A DNA stretch of 64,000 nt. Origin: Paragemmobacter straminiformis (GTDB taxonomy: Bacteria; Pseudomonadota; Alphaproteobacteria; Rhodobacterales; Rhodobacteraceae). A program made the translations under genes and the position numbers. The first letter of the stretch is position 1; each line of letters opens with the position of its first letter. Positions 47,413 through 56,647 of this stretch are shown one piece after another. The notes below the pieces were generated by a model, which ran no database searches, was not told the origin of the DNA, and saw nothing but the letters and a program-made list of their open reading frames with translations. Location of the stretch: contig NZ_JACLQD010000003.1 in the NCBI RefSeq assembly GCF_014243445.1, positions 248,001 through 312,000 on the forward strand, in the 5' to 3' direction.

Positions 47413-48204
47413 TCAGTTCCGGCGCATCCGTCCGAAGCTGGCCGACAGCACGAACAGCCCCGCCGCCACGGCGATGATCGACGGCCCCGCAGGCGTGTCT
47501 TGCCACAGCGAAAGCTGCAACCCGCCCAGCGCCGCGCCCGCGCCGATCAGCGTGGCAAGGATCGCCATGCTTTCGGGGTTGCGCGCCAGCCCCCGCGCGG
47601 CGGCGGCGGGAATGATCAGCATCGCCGCGATCAGCAGCGCCCCCACCACCTTGAGAGCGACGGCCACCACCAGCGCCAGCGCCAGCGTCAGCACCAGCCG
47701 CTCGCGGTCGGGGTTCAACCCCGAGGCATGGGCAAGGTCTGCGTTCAGCGTGGCTGTCAGCAGCGCCTGCCAGCGCCAGAGCAGCAGCGCCAGCACCAGC
47801 CCCGCCCCCGCCCAGATGAAGCCGACATCGCCCTTCGAGACGGCCAGAATGTCGCCGAACAGATAGGCCTGCAAATCCGTGCGCGCGCCCGGCACGAAGC
47901 TGACGGCGACAAGCCCGATGGCCAGCGCCGAATGGGCCAGCACCCCCAGCGTCGTATCCATCGCCCAGCCCCGCGCGGCAAGGGTCGAGACCGTGACCGC
48001 CATCGCCAGCGCCACGGCCAAGGTGCCCGCCCCCACGGGCAGATCGGTCGCAAGGGCCAGCGCCACGCCCAGAATGGCGGCATGGGCCGTGGCATCGCCA
48101 AAATAGGCCATCCGCCGCCAGACGACGAAAGACCCCAGCGCCCCCGTCGCAAGCGACAGGCCCAAGGCCGCAAGGCTGGCGCGGATCAGGAAATCGTCAA
48201 GCAT
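47413..48204 (-). CDS. znuB: Zinc ABC transporter permease ZnuB
   Basis: A 263-residue membrane permease of the metal ABC-3 family with about eight hydrophobic segments. Conserved features include RRMAYFGDATAHAAILGVAL and the C-terminal VGALLIAAMLIIPAAAARGL. The start chosen is the ATG at 48204 (MLDDFLIRASL), overlapping znuC by eight bases; an ATG at 48210 is two codons upstream. Longer frames read through the histidine-rich tail of znuC and are rejected. It imports zinc with ZnuC and ZnuA under Zur control. Confidence 0.94.
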   Translation of the reverse strand: MLDDFLIRASLAALGLSLATGALGSFVVWRRMAYFGDATAHAAILGVALALATDLPVGAGTLAVALAMAVTVSTLAARGWAMDTTLGVLAHSALAIGLVAVSFVPGARTDLQAYLFGDILAVSKGDVGFIWAGAGLVLALLLWRWQALLTATLNADLAHASGLNPDRERLVLTLALALVVAVALKVVGALLIAAMLIIPAAAARGLARNPESMAILATLIGAGAALGGLQLSLWQDTPAGPSIIAVAAGLFVLSASFGRMRRN

Positions 48205-48985
48205 GGTCATGCTCCGCCTGCTGCACATGGGGGTGCCCGTGGTCATGGCCGTGCCCGTGGCCGTGCCCGTGGTCATGGTCGTGGCTGTGGTCGTGGACAT
48301 GCTGGTAAAGCGCCAGCGCCCCCTGGGTGCCAAGCCCGAACAGCGCGCGGTATTCCGGCGCGGTCGACACGACGCGCGGCGTTCCCTCGCAGCAGATATG
48401 GCCGTTCAGGCAGATCACCCGGTCAGACGCCGCCATCACCACGTGCAGATCATGGCTCACCATCAGCACGGCAACGCCGGTTTCGCGCCGCACCTCCTCG
48501 ATCAGGCGGTAAAAGGCGGCCTCGCCGGGTTGGTCCAGCCCCTGCGTCGGTTCGTCGAGGATCAGAAGATCGGGCCGCGACAGCAAGGCGCGGGCCAGCA
48601 GCACGCGCTGGAACTGCCCGCCCGACAGATCGCCCATCTGCCGCGCGGCGACCTCGGGGACACCCACGCGGGCAAGGGCCGCGGCGGCATCGGCATCGGC
48701 CACGCGATGCGGCAAGGACAGGAAGCGCCGCGCCGTCATCGGCAGGCTGCGGTCGACGGAAAGCCGCTGCGGCACGTAACCCACGCGCAGGCCCGCTTGC
48801 CGGATCACCTCGCCCTCGGCAGGGCGCAGGATGCCCAGAAGCGCCCGCAGAAGCGTCGATTTCCCCGACCCGTTGGGGCCGAGGATGGTGACGATCTCGC
48901 CCGCTTCGACCCGCAGGGTCACGCGCGACAACACCTCGTGCCCGTCCAGACGGATTGACAGCCCCTTGGCTTCGATCAGGCTCAT
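48197..48985 (-). CDS. znuC: Zinc ABC transporter ATP-binding protein ZnuC with His-rich tail
   Basis: A 262-residue ATPase with Walker A GPNGSGKS (36-43), signature LSGGQ (120-124) and Walker B LLILDEPT (142-149). The last about 35 residues are dominated by histidine and aspartate (HVHDHSHDHDHGHGHGHG...), a likely cytoplasmic zinc-binding tail. The start is the ATG overlapping the zur stop as ATGA. The frame continues upstream through zur, which is rejected. It works with ZnuB and ZnuA for high-affinity zinc uptake. Confidence 0.95.
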   Translation of the reverse strand: MSLIEAKGLSIRLDGHEVLSRVTLRVEAGEIVTILGPNGSGKSTLLRALLGILRPAEGEVIRQAGLRVGYVPQRLSVDRSLPMTARRFLSLPHRVADADAAAALARVGVPEVAARQMGDLSGGQFQRVLLARALLSRPDLLILDEPTQGLDQPGEAAFYRLIEEVRRETGVAVLMVSHDLHVVMAASDRVICLNGHICCEGTPRVVSTAPEYRALFGLGTQGALALYQHVHDHSHDHDHGHGHGHGHDHGHPHVQQAEHDHA

Positions 48986-49497
48986 GCCTGCCCTCCCTGA
49001 CAGCGCGGGCACAGGCCCACGGCTTCCACCGTGCTGCGGTCGATGGCAAAGCCAAGGCCCGCCGCCGCGCCATCCAAAGCCGCGCGCACGGGGGCGGCAT
49101 CGGCCTCGGCCACGGCGTTGCACCTGTGGCAGATCAGAAAGACCGGGGCATGCGCCTCGCCGGGGTGCATGCAGGCGGCAAAGGCGTTCAGCCGCTGGAT
49201 GCGATGCGCCAAGCCCTGTTCCACCAGAAAATCCAGCGCCCGATAGGCCACGGGCGGCTGGTTGCCGAACCCGTCCGAGGCGAGGCGTTCCAGCACCTCG
49301 TAAGCGCCCAGCGCGCGATGCTCTTCGAGAAGGATTTCCAGCACCCGCCGCCGCACGGGGGTTAGCCGCGCGCCTTGGGCATTCGCCAGCACCTCGGCGC
49401 GGCCCATCACATCGGCGGCGCAATGGCTGTGGTCATGGCGGGCAAAGGCCACTTCGGGCGCGGCGCATCCGGGGCAGGCTTCGGAATGGTCATGCAT
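48982..49497 (-). CDS. zur: Zinc uptake regulator Zur (Fur family)
   Basis: A 171-residue Fur-family repressor. The winged helix is in LTPVRRRVLEILLEEHRALG and QPPVAYRALDFLVEQGLAHR. Zinc-binding cysteines appear in LICHRCNAVAE and LCPRCQGG, and the N-terminus adds CPGC and HDHSHC. With zinc bound it should repress znuA and its own operon through the dyads at 49516-49586. It heads the zur-znuC-znuB operon and diverges from znuA. Confidence 0.94.
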   Translation of the reverse strand: MHDHSEACPGCAAPEVAFARHDHSHCAADVMGRAEVLANAQGARLTPVRRRVLEILLEEHRALGAYEVLERLASDGFGNQPPVAYRALDFLVEQGLAHRIQRLNAFAACMHPGEAHAPVFLICHRCNAVAEADAAPVRAALDGAAAGLGFAIDRSTVEAVGLCPRCQGGQA

Positions 49498-49515
49498 GGC
49501 GCGGCCCTCTTGACA

Positions 49516-49530
49516 TGTTATGATATAACA
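49516..49530. promoter_or_regulatory. Zur box between zur and znuA
   Basis: TGTTATGATATAACA is a near-perfect 15-bp dyad, matching the GTTATnnTATAAC-type Zur site of alphaproteobacteria. It is central in the 59-base divergent region, so it can control both directions. Confidence 0.85.
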
Positions 49531-49556
49531 TACACAACCCTCCGCGACACCGCAAC

Positions 49557-50528
49557 ATGGCTGAACCCGTGCGTTATATCATATCATTCCTGCTGACCAG
49601 CCTTGCCGCCACGGCCCCCATCACGGCCCCCGCCACCGCCAGCGCCGAAGTGCCGCGCGTGGTCACCGATATTCCCCCTGTCCACGCGCTTGTGGCGCAG
49701 GTGATGGGCGATCTGGGCAGCCCCGCGCTGCTGCTGGCCAAGGGCGCGTCGGAACATGACTTCCAGCTTCGCCCCTCGCAGGCGCAGGCGCTGGCCGAGG
49801 CGCAGCTGGTGGTCTGGATCGGCCCCGAACTGACCCCTTGGCTCGACCGCGCCTTGCGGGGTTTGACGACCGGCACCAGCCTTGCGCTGCTCGATGCGCC
49901 CGAAACCGAAACCCGCGCCTTCAGCGCGGACGGCGCCCATATGGAGGCGGATCACGACGGCCACGACGACCACGGCCACGACGGCCATGACCATTCCGGC
50001 ACCGATCCCCACGCATGGCTTGACCCCGACAATGCCCGCCACTGGCTGCCGCTTGTCGCGGCCGAACTGTCGCGGCTCGACCCCGCCAACGCCGCGACCT
50101 ATGCGGCCAATGCCAAGGCCGCCGATGCCCGCATCGCGGCGCTCGACACGCGCCTTGCCGCGCAGCTTGCGCCCTATTCCGACCGCCCGATCGTCGCCTA
50201 TCACGATGCCTACGGATATTTCTCGGCGCATTACGGGCTGAAGATCCTCGGCTCGATCGCGCTGGGCGATGCAACCGCGCCGGGGGCGGCGAAGCTGTCG
50301 GCCCTGACCGATGCGCTGGCAGCGGGTCAGGCGGCCTGCCTGTTCCCCGAGGCGCAGCACGACCCCGCCTTGGCCGAACAACTGGCCAGCGGCGCGGGCC
50401 TGCGCCTTGGCCCCGCGCTCGATCCCGTCGGATCGACCCTCGAACCCGGTCCCGCTGCCTATGCCGCGCTGCTGACCGCGCTTGCCGATGGCATGACCAC
50501 CTGCCTTGGCGCGGGCAGCGGCCCGTAA
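49557..50528 (+). CDS. znuA: Periplasmic zinc-binding protein ZnuA
   Basis: A 323-residue cluster A-I metal-binding protein that delivers zinc to ZnuB. A signal peptide (hydrophobic YIISFLLTSLAATA, about 8-21, cleavage after ASA near 30) leads to VVTDIPPVHALVAQVMGDLG. A histidine/aspartate-rich loop (about 125-145, DHDGHDDHGHDGHDHSG) before DPHAWLDPDN marks zinc specificity. The ATG at 49557 lies 16 bases before a second Zur-like dyad inside the coding region. A GTG at 49569 is an alternative start. Confidence 0.94.
   Translation: MAEPVRYIISFLLTSLAATAPITAPATASAEVPRVVTDIPPVHALVAQVMGDLGSPALLLAKGASEHDFQLRPSQAQALAEAQLVVWIGPELTPWLDRALRGLTTGTSLALLDAPETETRAFSADGAHMEADHDGHDDHGHDGHDHSGTDPHAWLDPDNARHWLPLVAAELSRLDPANAATYAANAKAADARIAALDTRLAAQLAPYSDRPIVAYHDAYGYFSAHYGLKILGSIALGDATAPGAAKLSALTDALAAGQAACLFPEAQHDPALAEQLASGAGLRLGPALDPVGSTLEPGPAAYAALLTALADGMTTCLGAGSGP
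49573..49586. promoter_or_regulatory. Second Zur-like dyad, inside the znuA signal-peptide codons
   Basis: GTTATATCATATCA is the reverse of a TGATATGATATAAC site and shares TGATATAAC with the upstream Zur box. Its half-site is imperfect. It overlaps codons for the signal peptide, so bound Zur could block elongation or initiation as well. Confidence 0.5.
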
Positions 50529-50728
50529 AAAGCGGGTTCCGGAAACAAACTTTTTCCTATGCGAAAACGGATGAACCACTTATCATGGTTGCATTCGGTG
50601 TCCTGACCCGCAGGGCATCAGGTTTATTTGTAAGGGGTATCGCCGGTTTCCGGCCCTGATCCTGCCCTTGCCCCCAAGGGGCCAGCGGCATGGTCATGAC
50701 GCATACCCCGTTTTACGGAGTATGTTCC

Positions 50729-53700
50729 ATGACCACCCCCACCGACCTTGCAGATACGCTGATTGGCACCCCGAACGCCGACACCATCGACGGACTTGGC
50801 GGCAGCGACGGCATCGACGCAGGCGCGGGGAACGACTCGCTTCGGGGTGGCGACGGCAACGACACCATCTTTGCCGGCGGCGGGGCCGATACGGTGCAGG
50901 GCGGGCGCGGCAATGAGACGATCTATGGTGAATCCAACGGTCCGGCCATTGAAAACCCGGCCGATGGCGACAGCATCTCGGCCGATGATGGCATCGATCT
51001 GGTCTATGGCGGGGCAGGCAACGATACGATTCTGGGCGGGGCCGGCCTTGACGAGCTTTACGGCGGAAGCGGCAACGACAGCATCCTTGGCGAAACCGGC
51101 AATGACGACCTGAACGGCGACGCGGGCAACGACCTGATCAATGGCGGCGACGGGCACGACTCGGTCCACGCGGGGGCCGATGACGACAAGGTTTACGGCG
51201 GCACGGGCAACGACACCGTCTACGGCGACGAGGGGGCCGATCTGCTTGAAGGCGGCCTCGGCGACGATCTGCTATCGGGCGACGATGGCAACGACACCCT
51301 GCGCGGCAACGAGAATGCCGACGCCCTGCTTGGCGCTGCGGGCGACGATCTGCTCGACGGCGGCACCGGCAACGATTTCCTCTCGGGTGATCTCGACAAC
51401 GACACGCTGAACGGCGGCGCGGGCGATGACACCCTGTCGGGGGGCAGCAACAACGACAGCCTGACCGGCGGCGACGGTGCCGACATTCATATGGGCGAGG
51501 CGGGCGACGACACGCTGAACGGCGGCCTTGGCCATGACCTTCTGTTCGGCGGGAGCGACAACGACTCGGCCAAGGGCGAAGCGGGCAACGACCTGCTCGA
51601 CGGCGAAACGGGCAATGACCTGCTCGATGGCGGCGACGGCGACGATACGGCGCTTGGCGGCCTTGGCGCCGACACGCTGCTGGGCGGGGCGGGCAACGAC
51701 CGGGTCGATGGCGGCGCGGCCAATGACAGCCTGGCAGGCGATGCAGGCAACGACATCATGCTGGGCGACGATGGCAATGACACGCTCGACGGCGGCGCGG
51801 GCGATGACGGGCTTTCGGGCGGAATTGGACATGACAGCCTCGCCAGCGGCGACGGCAACGATTACCTCGCGGGCGACGCGGGCGATGACAGCCTGTCCGG
51901 CGGCAACGGGGACGACACCTTCTACGGCCTGACCGAAAACGACGTGATCTTTGCCGGAGCGGGCAACGACATCGCCTTTGGCGGCGAGGGCAAGGACACC
52001 ATCGACGGCGGCGCGGGCGACGACCAGCTCTTCGGCGGCAGCAATCCGACCGACATCGACACGGCCGATGGCACCGACTCGCTTTCAGGGGGGGCGGGCA
52101 ATGACCTTGTCCTCGGATCGGGTGGCAATGACATCATCACGGGCGACGACACCTCGGCCGCCACGGGCAACGATACGCTTTATGGCGGCGACGGCGACGA
52201 CGGCGTTTCCGGCAACGGCGGGGCCGACCTGATCTTTGGCGGCAACGGTAACGACACGCTTCTGGGCGGGGCGGGCAACGACACGATCACGTCAGGCCCC
52301 TTTATGGGCACCGACTCGCTTGGCGGGGGCGACGGGGCCGACAGCCTGATCGGAGACGGGGGCGACGCTTTCGACGGGGGCGCAGGCAACGATACGATCG
52401 CGTCGGGGGGCGGCAGCTCTGTTCTGGGCGGCGCGGGGGCCGACCTTTTGCTTGGCGGCAACTTTGACACGATGGACGGGGGCGATGGCAACGACACGCT
52501 CGTCGGCGACGCCTTCATGCTTTTGACAGGCGGGGCGGGGGCCGACCAGTTCGTCGTCCGTCCCGTGCCGACCACGATCACCGATTACAACAAGGCGCAG
52601 GGCGACAAGATCCGCGTCTATGTCACGCCGGGGTTCGAGTTCTCGGCGGGCATGATCAACCAGACCGGCACCTCGGCCATATTCAACGGTTTCCTGAACA
52701 TCACGAACCTTCCGGCCGGCTATGTGCTGACCGAGGCCGATTTCGAATTCGCCATTCCGGACAGCAAGGATTTCGACGATCTGGCCCTGCCCAACGACAA
52801 CAATACCTTTGCGGCCGGTTGGGGCAGCGACAGCCTTTATGGCGGGCGCGGCAACGACAGCCTCTCGGGCGAGGGCGACAATGACAACATCTTCGGCGGC
52901 GACGGCAACGACAGGCTGTTTGGCGGCGACGGTGGCGACAGCATCGAGGGCAACGCAGGCAACGACTCGGTCAGCGGCGGCGCGGGCAACGACACCATCT
53001 TCGGCGGCGAAAACGACGACACGCTCGACGGTGGCGATGCCGATGACGTGATCATCGGCGAATTGGGCAATGACCTGCTGCGCGGCGGTGCCGGACATGA
53101 CAGCCTCTATGCCGCCTCTGGCAATGATACCGTGACCGGCGGCGCCGGAAACGACAATCTCACCGGCGATCACGGCAATGACGACCTGAACGGCGAGGAG
53201 GGCGACGACACCCTGACCGGCGGCTTCGGAGCCGACAGCCTGACCGGCGGTGCGGGCGACGACCTCATGAACAGCGATTTCGGCAACGACAGTCTGGCCG
53301 CCGGCGACGGCGACGATGAAATCAACGGCGGCTTCGGCGCGGACACGGTGCTTGGCGGTGCCGGCCGCGACACCATCACGGCGGGCGACGGTTCGGATTC
53401 GATCCTTGGCGAAGCGGGCGATGATTACATCGACGCGGATATCGGAAACGACACCGTTCTGGGCGGTGACGGAAACGACGTCATCAACGCGGGCGACTGG
53501 GCGAACGGCAGCTATCCGCAAATCGGCGATTTCATCGGACCCGACAACGACAGCGTCTCGGGCGGCAACGGCAACGACGAAATCTACGCGGCCTCGGGCG
53601 ACGATACGGTGCTTGGCGATGCGGGCAACGACAGCATCCGGGGGGGATCGGGCCGCGACAGCATCGGCGGCGGCGCGGGGGATGACGATCTTGACGGCGA

Positions 53701-56524
53701 GGATGGGAACGACAACGTCAAAGGCGACCTTGGCAACGATAGGCTGAACGGCGATTTCGGGGCCGATACGCTCGATGGCGGCGCGGGCGATGACGAGGTC
53801 TATGGCGGGGCCGGCCGTGACCTGATCATCGGCGCGGGTGGCAATGACTCGCTCAAGGGCGACTGGTATGCCGACAACAACCACAACGCCAGCGAAGGCG
53901 GGGCCGACACCATCAACGCGGGTGACGGCAACGATACGATCCAGTCCGTCTACGGTGCCGACCGCGTCTATGGCGACGGGGGCGACGACTCGGCGCAGGG
54001 CGGCGACGGCGACGACCAGATCTTCGGCGGTTCGGGGGCCGACACATTGCGCGGCGACTTCGGCTCGGACACGCTTTTCGGCGATGCCGGAAACGACAGC
54101 CTGCGCGGCGAGGAAGGCGACGACGACCTTTACGGCGGCGACGGCGACGACGCGATGGATGACTGGGACGGCACCAACAGCTTCTACGGCGGCGGTGGCA
54201 ATGACACCATCTTCGGCGCTTGGGGCAGCAACGGCGAATCCATCTCGGGCGGCGACGGCGGCGACATGATCTTCACCCGAAAGGGCGAGATCGACGCAGG
54301 CGGCGGCAATGACCATGTTGTGCTGTACGAGACGGGCTATGCCGACGGCGGCGCGGGCAACGACCTTATCTACGCGCTGGACGGCGGCTATGACGCCACG
54401 CTGATCGGCGGCGCGGGCGACGACCAGATCACGTCCTATGACGGAAGCGCCCTGCTGAACGGCGGCGACGGCAACGACACGCTGACAGGCAGCTTCAACA
54501 ACACGACCTACTTTGTCGGCGGGGCGGGCAACGACGTCATCTACGTCAACGCCGCTGACACCCAGTCTGTCACGCTTGGCCTTGGTGCCGATACCGTGGC
54601 GGTCAATTCCTACGCCGTGAGCGATGTCGATATCGCCGACTTCAACCTGACGCAGGGTGACAAGCTGGTCTGGACCTATGACCAGCGCAGCTTGGCCGAC
54701 ATCGGCAACACCTTCAGCTTCGACGAAATGTACAACGGCACATGGATCGACGGCCGTGTGTTCCTGTCCGGCGTGCTTCGCGCCGACTGGTCGAAGCTGA
54801 TGGCCAGCATGATCCTTGCCAATTCATTCTCGAACCAGTTCGGCCAGACCGATCCCGAAGGCAACAATCTGGTGACGGCGGCGAATGCCGTTTCGAACGG
54901 TTGGGGCGACACCGTCCTTTACGGTTTTGGCGGCAACGACACGCTGCGCGGCGGCATGGGATATGACGACCTCTACGGTGGCGAGGGCAACGACTCGCAA
55001 GAGGGCGGCGGCAACGACGACGTCGTCCGCGGCGGGGACGGCAATGACACGCTTCTCGGCGGCAACGGTGACGATGCGCTGAACGGCGGCGAAGGAAACG
55101 ACGTCCTGACCGGGGGCCAAGGCTCGGATGCCATCTATGTCGATCTGCGCGACGCCGGACGCGATACGGTCACCGACTTCAACACCACGCAGGATTTTCT
55201 GAACCTGACCCTCGGGGCGGGCCAGAACATCGACGACCTTGCCCGCATCGAAGGCGGCGCACTCGTGATCGGCGACAGCTTCTCGTCGGTGACCTTTACG
55301 GGGATCACGTCGCTCAGGGCGCTCGAATTCGCCGATATCAAGATCGAGGGCAGCATCGCCTCGGATACGATCACCGGCAGCGACCACCGCGAGACGATCT
55401 ATGGCAACGGCGGGCAGGATTCCATCTCGGGCGGGATGGGTTCGGATGTGATCTACGGCAACACGGGTGACGACACGATTACCGGCGGCGGCAACTGGGA
55501 CACGGTCTATGGTGGCTCGGACAGCGATTACTTCATCATCATCGACGACAGCCGCTTTGACGGCGACCTGACGCTGATCCTCGACTACGACCCCGGTCAG
55601 GACCGGGTGCTGATCGAAACGACATGGTCGATAAGCGATTCCGACATCAGCTACGGGCAGGAAAAGGGGGTGGACGTCACCTACTTCCACCTTGGTTACC
55701 GCACCGTGGCGATCAACGGCACCTTCTACGCCAGCGCATTGCCTGCGGGTCTTGTCCTGACCGACGTTGTCATCTCGGGCGAGGATGTCGACGTGCTGCG
55801 CAGCGGCGCAACGGCCCTGTTCGGCAGCAATGAGGACAGCAAGATCATCGCCGAGGATGGATCCGACACGGTTTACGGCGGTGGCGGCGACGATGTGATC
55901 GCCGTCAACGGCGACGGCAATACCGTCTATGGCGGCACGGGTGACGATACGATCAGCGCCTCGGGCACGGGCAGCACGCTTTACGGCGGCGACGGCATCG
56001 ACCTTTTCGCATGGTACAAGACCTACGGGCTGCAGGACTATGACGGTGTCGTCTCGATCGTCACCGAAGCCTATACCGCGGGCGTCAACCTGACCTTTGC
56101 CAACGGGGCCGTGACAACACCCTATGGCACCATCACGCTCGACGGGTTCGAAGGCCTTTCGGGCAACGAGGGTGACGACACGCTCACCGGTGACGGCACA
56201 AGCAATATCCTTGTCGGAATGGAGGGTGACGACAGCCTGTCCGGCGGCGGCGGCAACGACTCGATCGACGGCGGCGACGGCGATGACGTCATGTCCGGCG
56301 GTTCCGGCTCTGACCGGTTCGAGTTCTACGGAACGACCGGCAGCAAGACGATCACCGATTTCGTCGCTGGCGAAGACAGCATCTACGTCGAAAACTGGGA
56401 TATGACGACCGTGTCGAACAACGCCGGAACGACCACGTTCGATATCAACGGCCTGTCGATCACGATAAACGGCACCTATGGCAGCAACGATATCGAAACC
56501 ATTTTCGAAGCGCCCTTCCTGTAA
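50729..56524 (+). CDS. Giant RTX calcium-binding protein
   Basis: A 1931-residue acidic protein made mostly of RTX nonapeptides (GGxGxDxUx), with dozens of copies in blocks. The blocks are broken by non-repeat beta-rich modules at about 52545-52810, 54539-54930, 55129-55370, 55524-55860 and 56000-56150. Modules two and three contain a DFNxTQ(G)DxL-type motif like that of RTX C-terminal caps. The C-terminus (TITDFVAGEDSIYVENWD..., ending EAPFL) is a typical type I secretion signal region; there is no Sec signal. The start ATG at 50729 follows ACGGAGT. No enzymatic domain was found, so a calcium-folded surface or matrix protein is likely. Confidence 0.88.
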   Translation: MTTPTDLADTLIGTPNADTIDGLGGSDGIDAGAGNDSLRGGDGNDTIFAGGGADTVQGGRGNETIYGESNGPAIENPADGDSISADDGIDLVYGGAGNDTILGGAGLDELYGGSGNDSILGETGNDDLNGDAGNDLINGGDGHDSVHAGADDDKVYGGTGNDTVYGDEGADLLEGGLGDDLLSGDDGNDTLRGNENADALLGAAGDDLLDGGTGNDFLSGDLDNDTLNGGAGDDTLSGGSNNDSLTGGDGADIHMGEAGDDTLNGGLGHDLLFGGSDNDSAKGEAGNDLLDGETGNDLLDGGDGDDTALGGLGADTLLGGAGNDRVDGGAANDSLAGDAGNDIMLGDDGNDTLDGGAGDDGLSGGIGHDSLASGDGNDYLAGDAGDDSLSGGNGDDTFYGLTENDVIFAGAGNDIAFGGEGKDTIDGGAGDDQLFGGSNPTDIDTADGTDSLSGGAGNDLVLGSGGNDIITGDDTSAATGNDTLYGGDGDDGVSGNGGADLIFGGNGNDTLLGGAGNDTITSGPFMGTDSLGGGDGADSLIGDGGDAFDGGAGNDTIASGGGSSVLGGAGADLLLGGNFDTMDGGDGNDTLVGDAFMLLTGGAGADQFVVRPVPTTITDYNKAQGDKIRVYVTPGFEFSAGMINQTGTSAIFNGFLNITNLPAGYVLTEADFEFAIPDSKDFDDLALPNDNNTFAAGWGSDSLYGGRGNDSLSGEGDNDNIFGGDGNDRLFGGDGGDSIEGNAGNDSVSGGAGNDTIFGGENDDTLDGGDADDVIIGELGNDLLRGGAGHDSLYAASGNDTVTGGAGNDNLTGDHGNDDLNGEEGDDTLTGGFGADSLTGGAGDDLMNSDFGNDSLAAGDGDDEINGGFGADTVLGGAGRDTITAGDGSDSILGEAGDDYIDADIGNDTVLGGDGNDVINAGDWANGSYPQIGDFIGPDNDSVSGGNGNDEIYAASGDDTVLGDAGNDSIRGGSGRDSIGGGAGDDDLDGEDGNDNVKGDLGNDRLNGDFGADTLDGGAGDDEVYGGAGRDLIIGAGGNDSLKGDWYADNNHNASEGGADTINAGDGNDTIQSVYGADRVYGDGGDDSAQGGDGDDQIFGGSGADTLRGDFGSDTLFGDAGNDSLRGEEGDDDLYGGDGDDAMDDWDGTNSFYGGGGNDTIFGAWGSNGESISGGDGGDMIFTRKGEIDAGGGNDHVVLYETGYADGGAGNDLIYALDGGYDATLIGGAGDDQITSYDGSALLNGGDGNDTLTGSFNNTTYFVGGAGNDVIYVNAADTQSVTLGLGADTVAVNSYAVSDVDIADFNLTQGDKLVWTYDQRSLADIGNTFSFDEMYNGTWIDGRVFLSGVLRADWSKLMASMILANSFSNQFGQTDPEGNNLVTAANAVSNGWGDTVLYGFGGNDTLRGGMGYDDLYGGEGNDSQEGGGNDDVVRGGDGNDTLLGGNGDDALNGGEGNDVLTGGQGSDAIYVDLRDAGRDTVTDFNTTQDFLNLTLGAGQNIDDLARIEGGALVIGDSFSSVTFTGITSLRALEFADIKIEGSIASDTITGSDHRETIYGNGGQDSISGGMGSDVIYGNTGDDTITGGGNWDTVYGGSDSDYFIIIDDSRFDGDLTLILDYDPGQDRVLIETTWSISDSDISYGQEKGVDVTYFHLGYRTVAINGTFYASALPAGLVLTDVVISGEDVDVLRSGATALFGSNEDSKIIAEDGSDTVYGGGGDDVIAVNGDGNTVYGGTGDDTISASGTGSTLYGGDGIDLFAWYKTYGLQDYDGVVSIVTEAYTAGVNLTFANGAVTTPYGTITLDGFEGLSGNEGDDTLTGDGTSNILVGMEGDDSLSGGGGNDSIDGGDGDDVMSGGSGSDRFEFYGTTGSKTITDFVAGEDSIYVENWDMTTVSNNAGTTTFDINGLSITINGTYGSNDIETIFEAPFL
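50765..52540 (+). repeat. First RTX nonapeptide block of the giant RTX gene
   Basis: Tandem coding repeats based on GGCGGCGACGGCAACGAC-type units encode GGxGxDxUx. Further blocks follow at about 52815-54535 and between later modules. The DNA repetition makes assembly errors and recombination likely. Confidence 0.9.
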
Positions 56525-56534
56525 CGCTGCATTC

Positions 56535-56565
56535 CCGCCACTGTCCCCCTGCGGGGCGGTGGCGG
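56535..56565. other. Hairpin after the giant RTX gene
   Basis: Arms CCGCCAC and GTGGCGG enclose an inner CCCC/GGGG pair. It lies just after the stop codon at 56524. No U-tract follows, so a terminator role is only possible. Confidence 0.4.
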
Positions 56566-56647
56566 CGACTCTGCCTTGTCGTCCAAAGACTTGACCGCAC
56601 GGCCCTGTCGCGTCACCAATTGCGGCGGGATTGTGGGGAATGGTGGA

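Noticed and set aside
47413-48333. Extended znuB start reading Met/Thr-rich residues upstream
   Set aside because: The extension is the out-of-frame reading of the histidine-repeat tail of znuC; the homologous start is MLDDFLI at 48204.
50765-56300. Dense regular repeats that could be taken for a CRISPR array or satellite
   Set aside because: Units are multiples of three (about 27 bases), in frame, and encode RTX nonapeptides; there are no unique spacers or cas genes.
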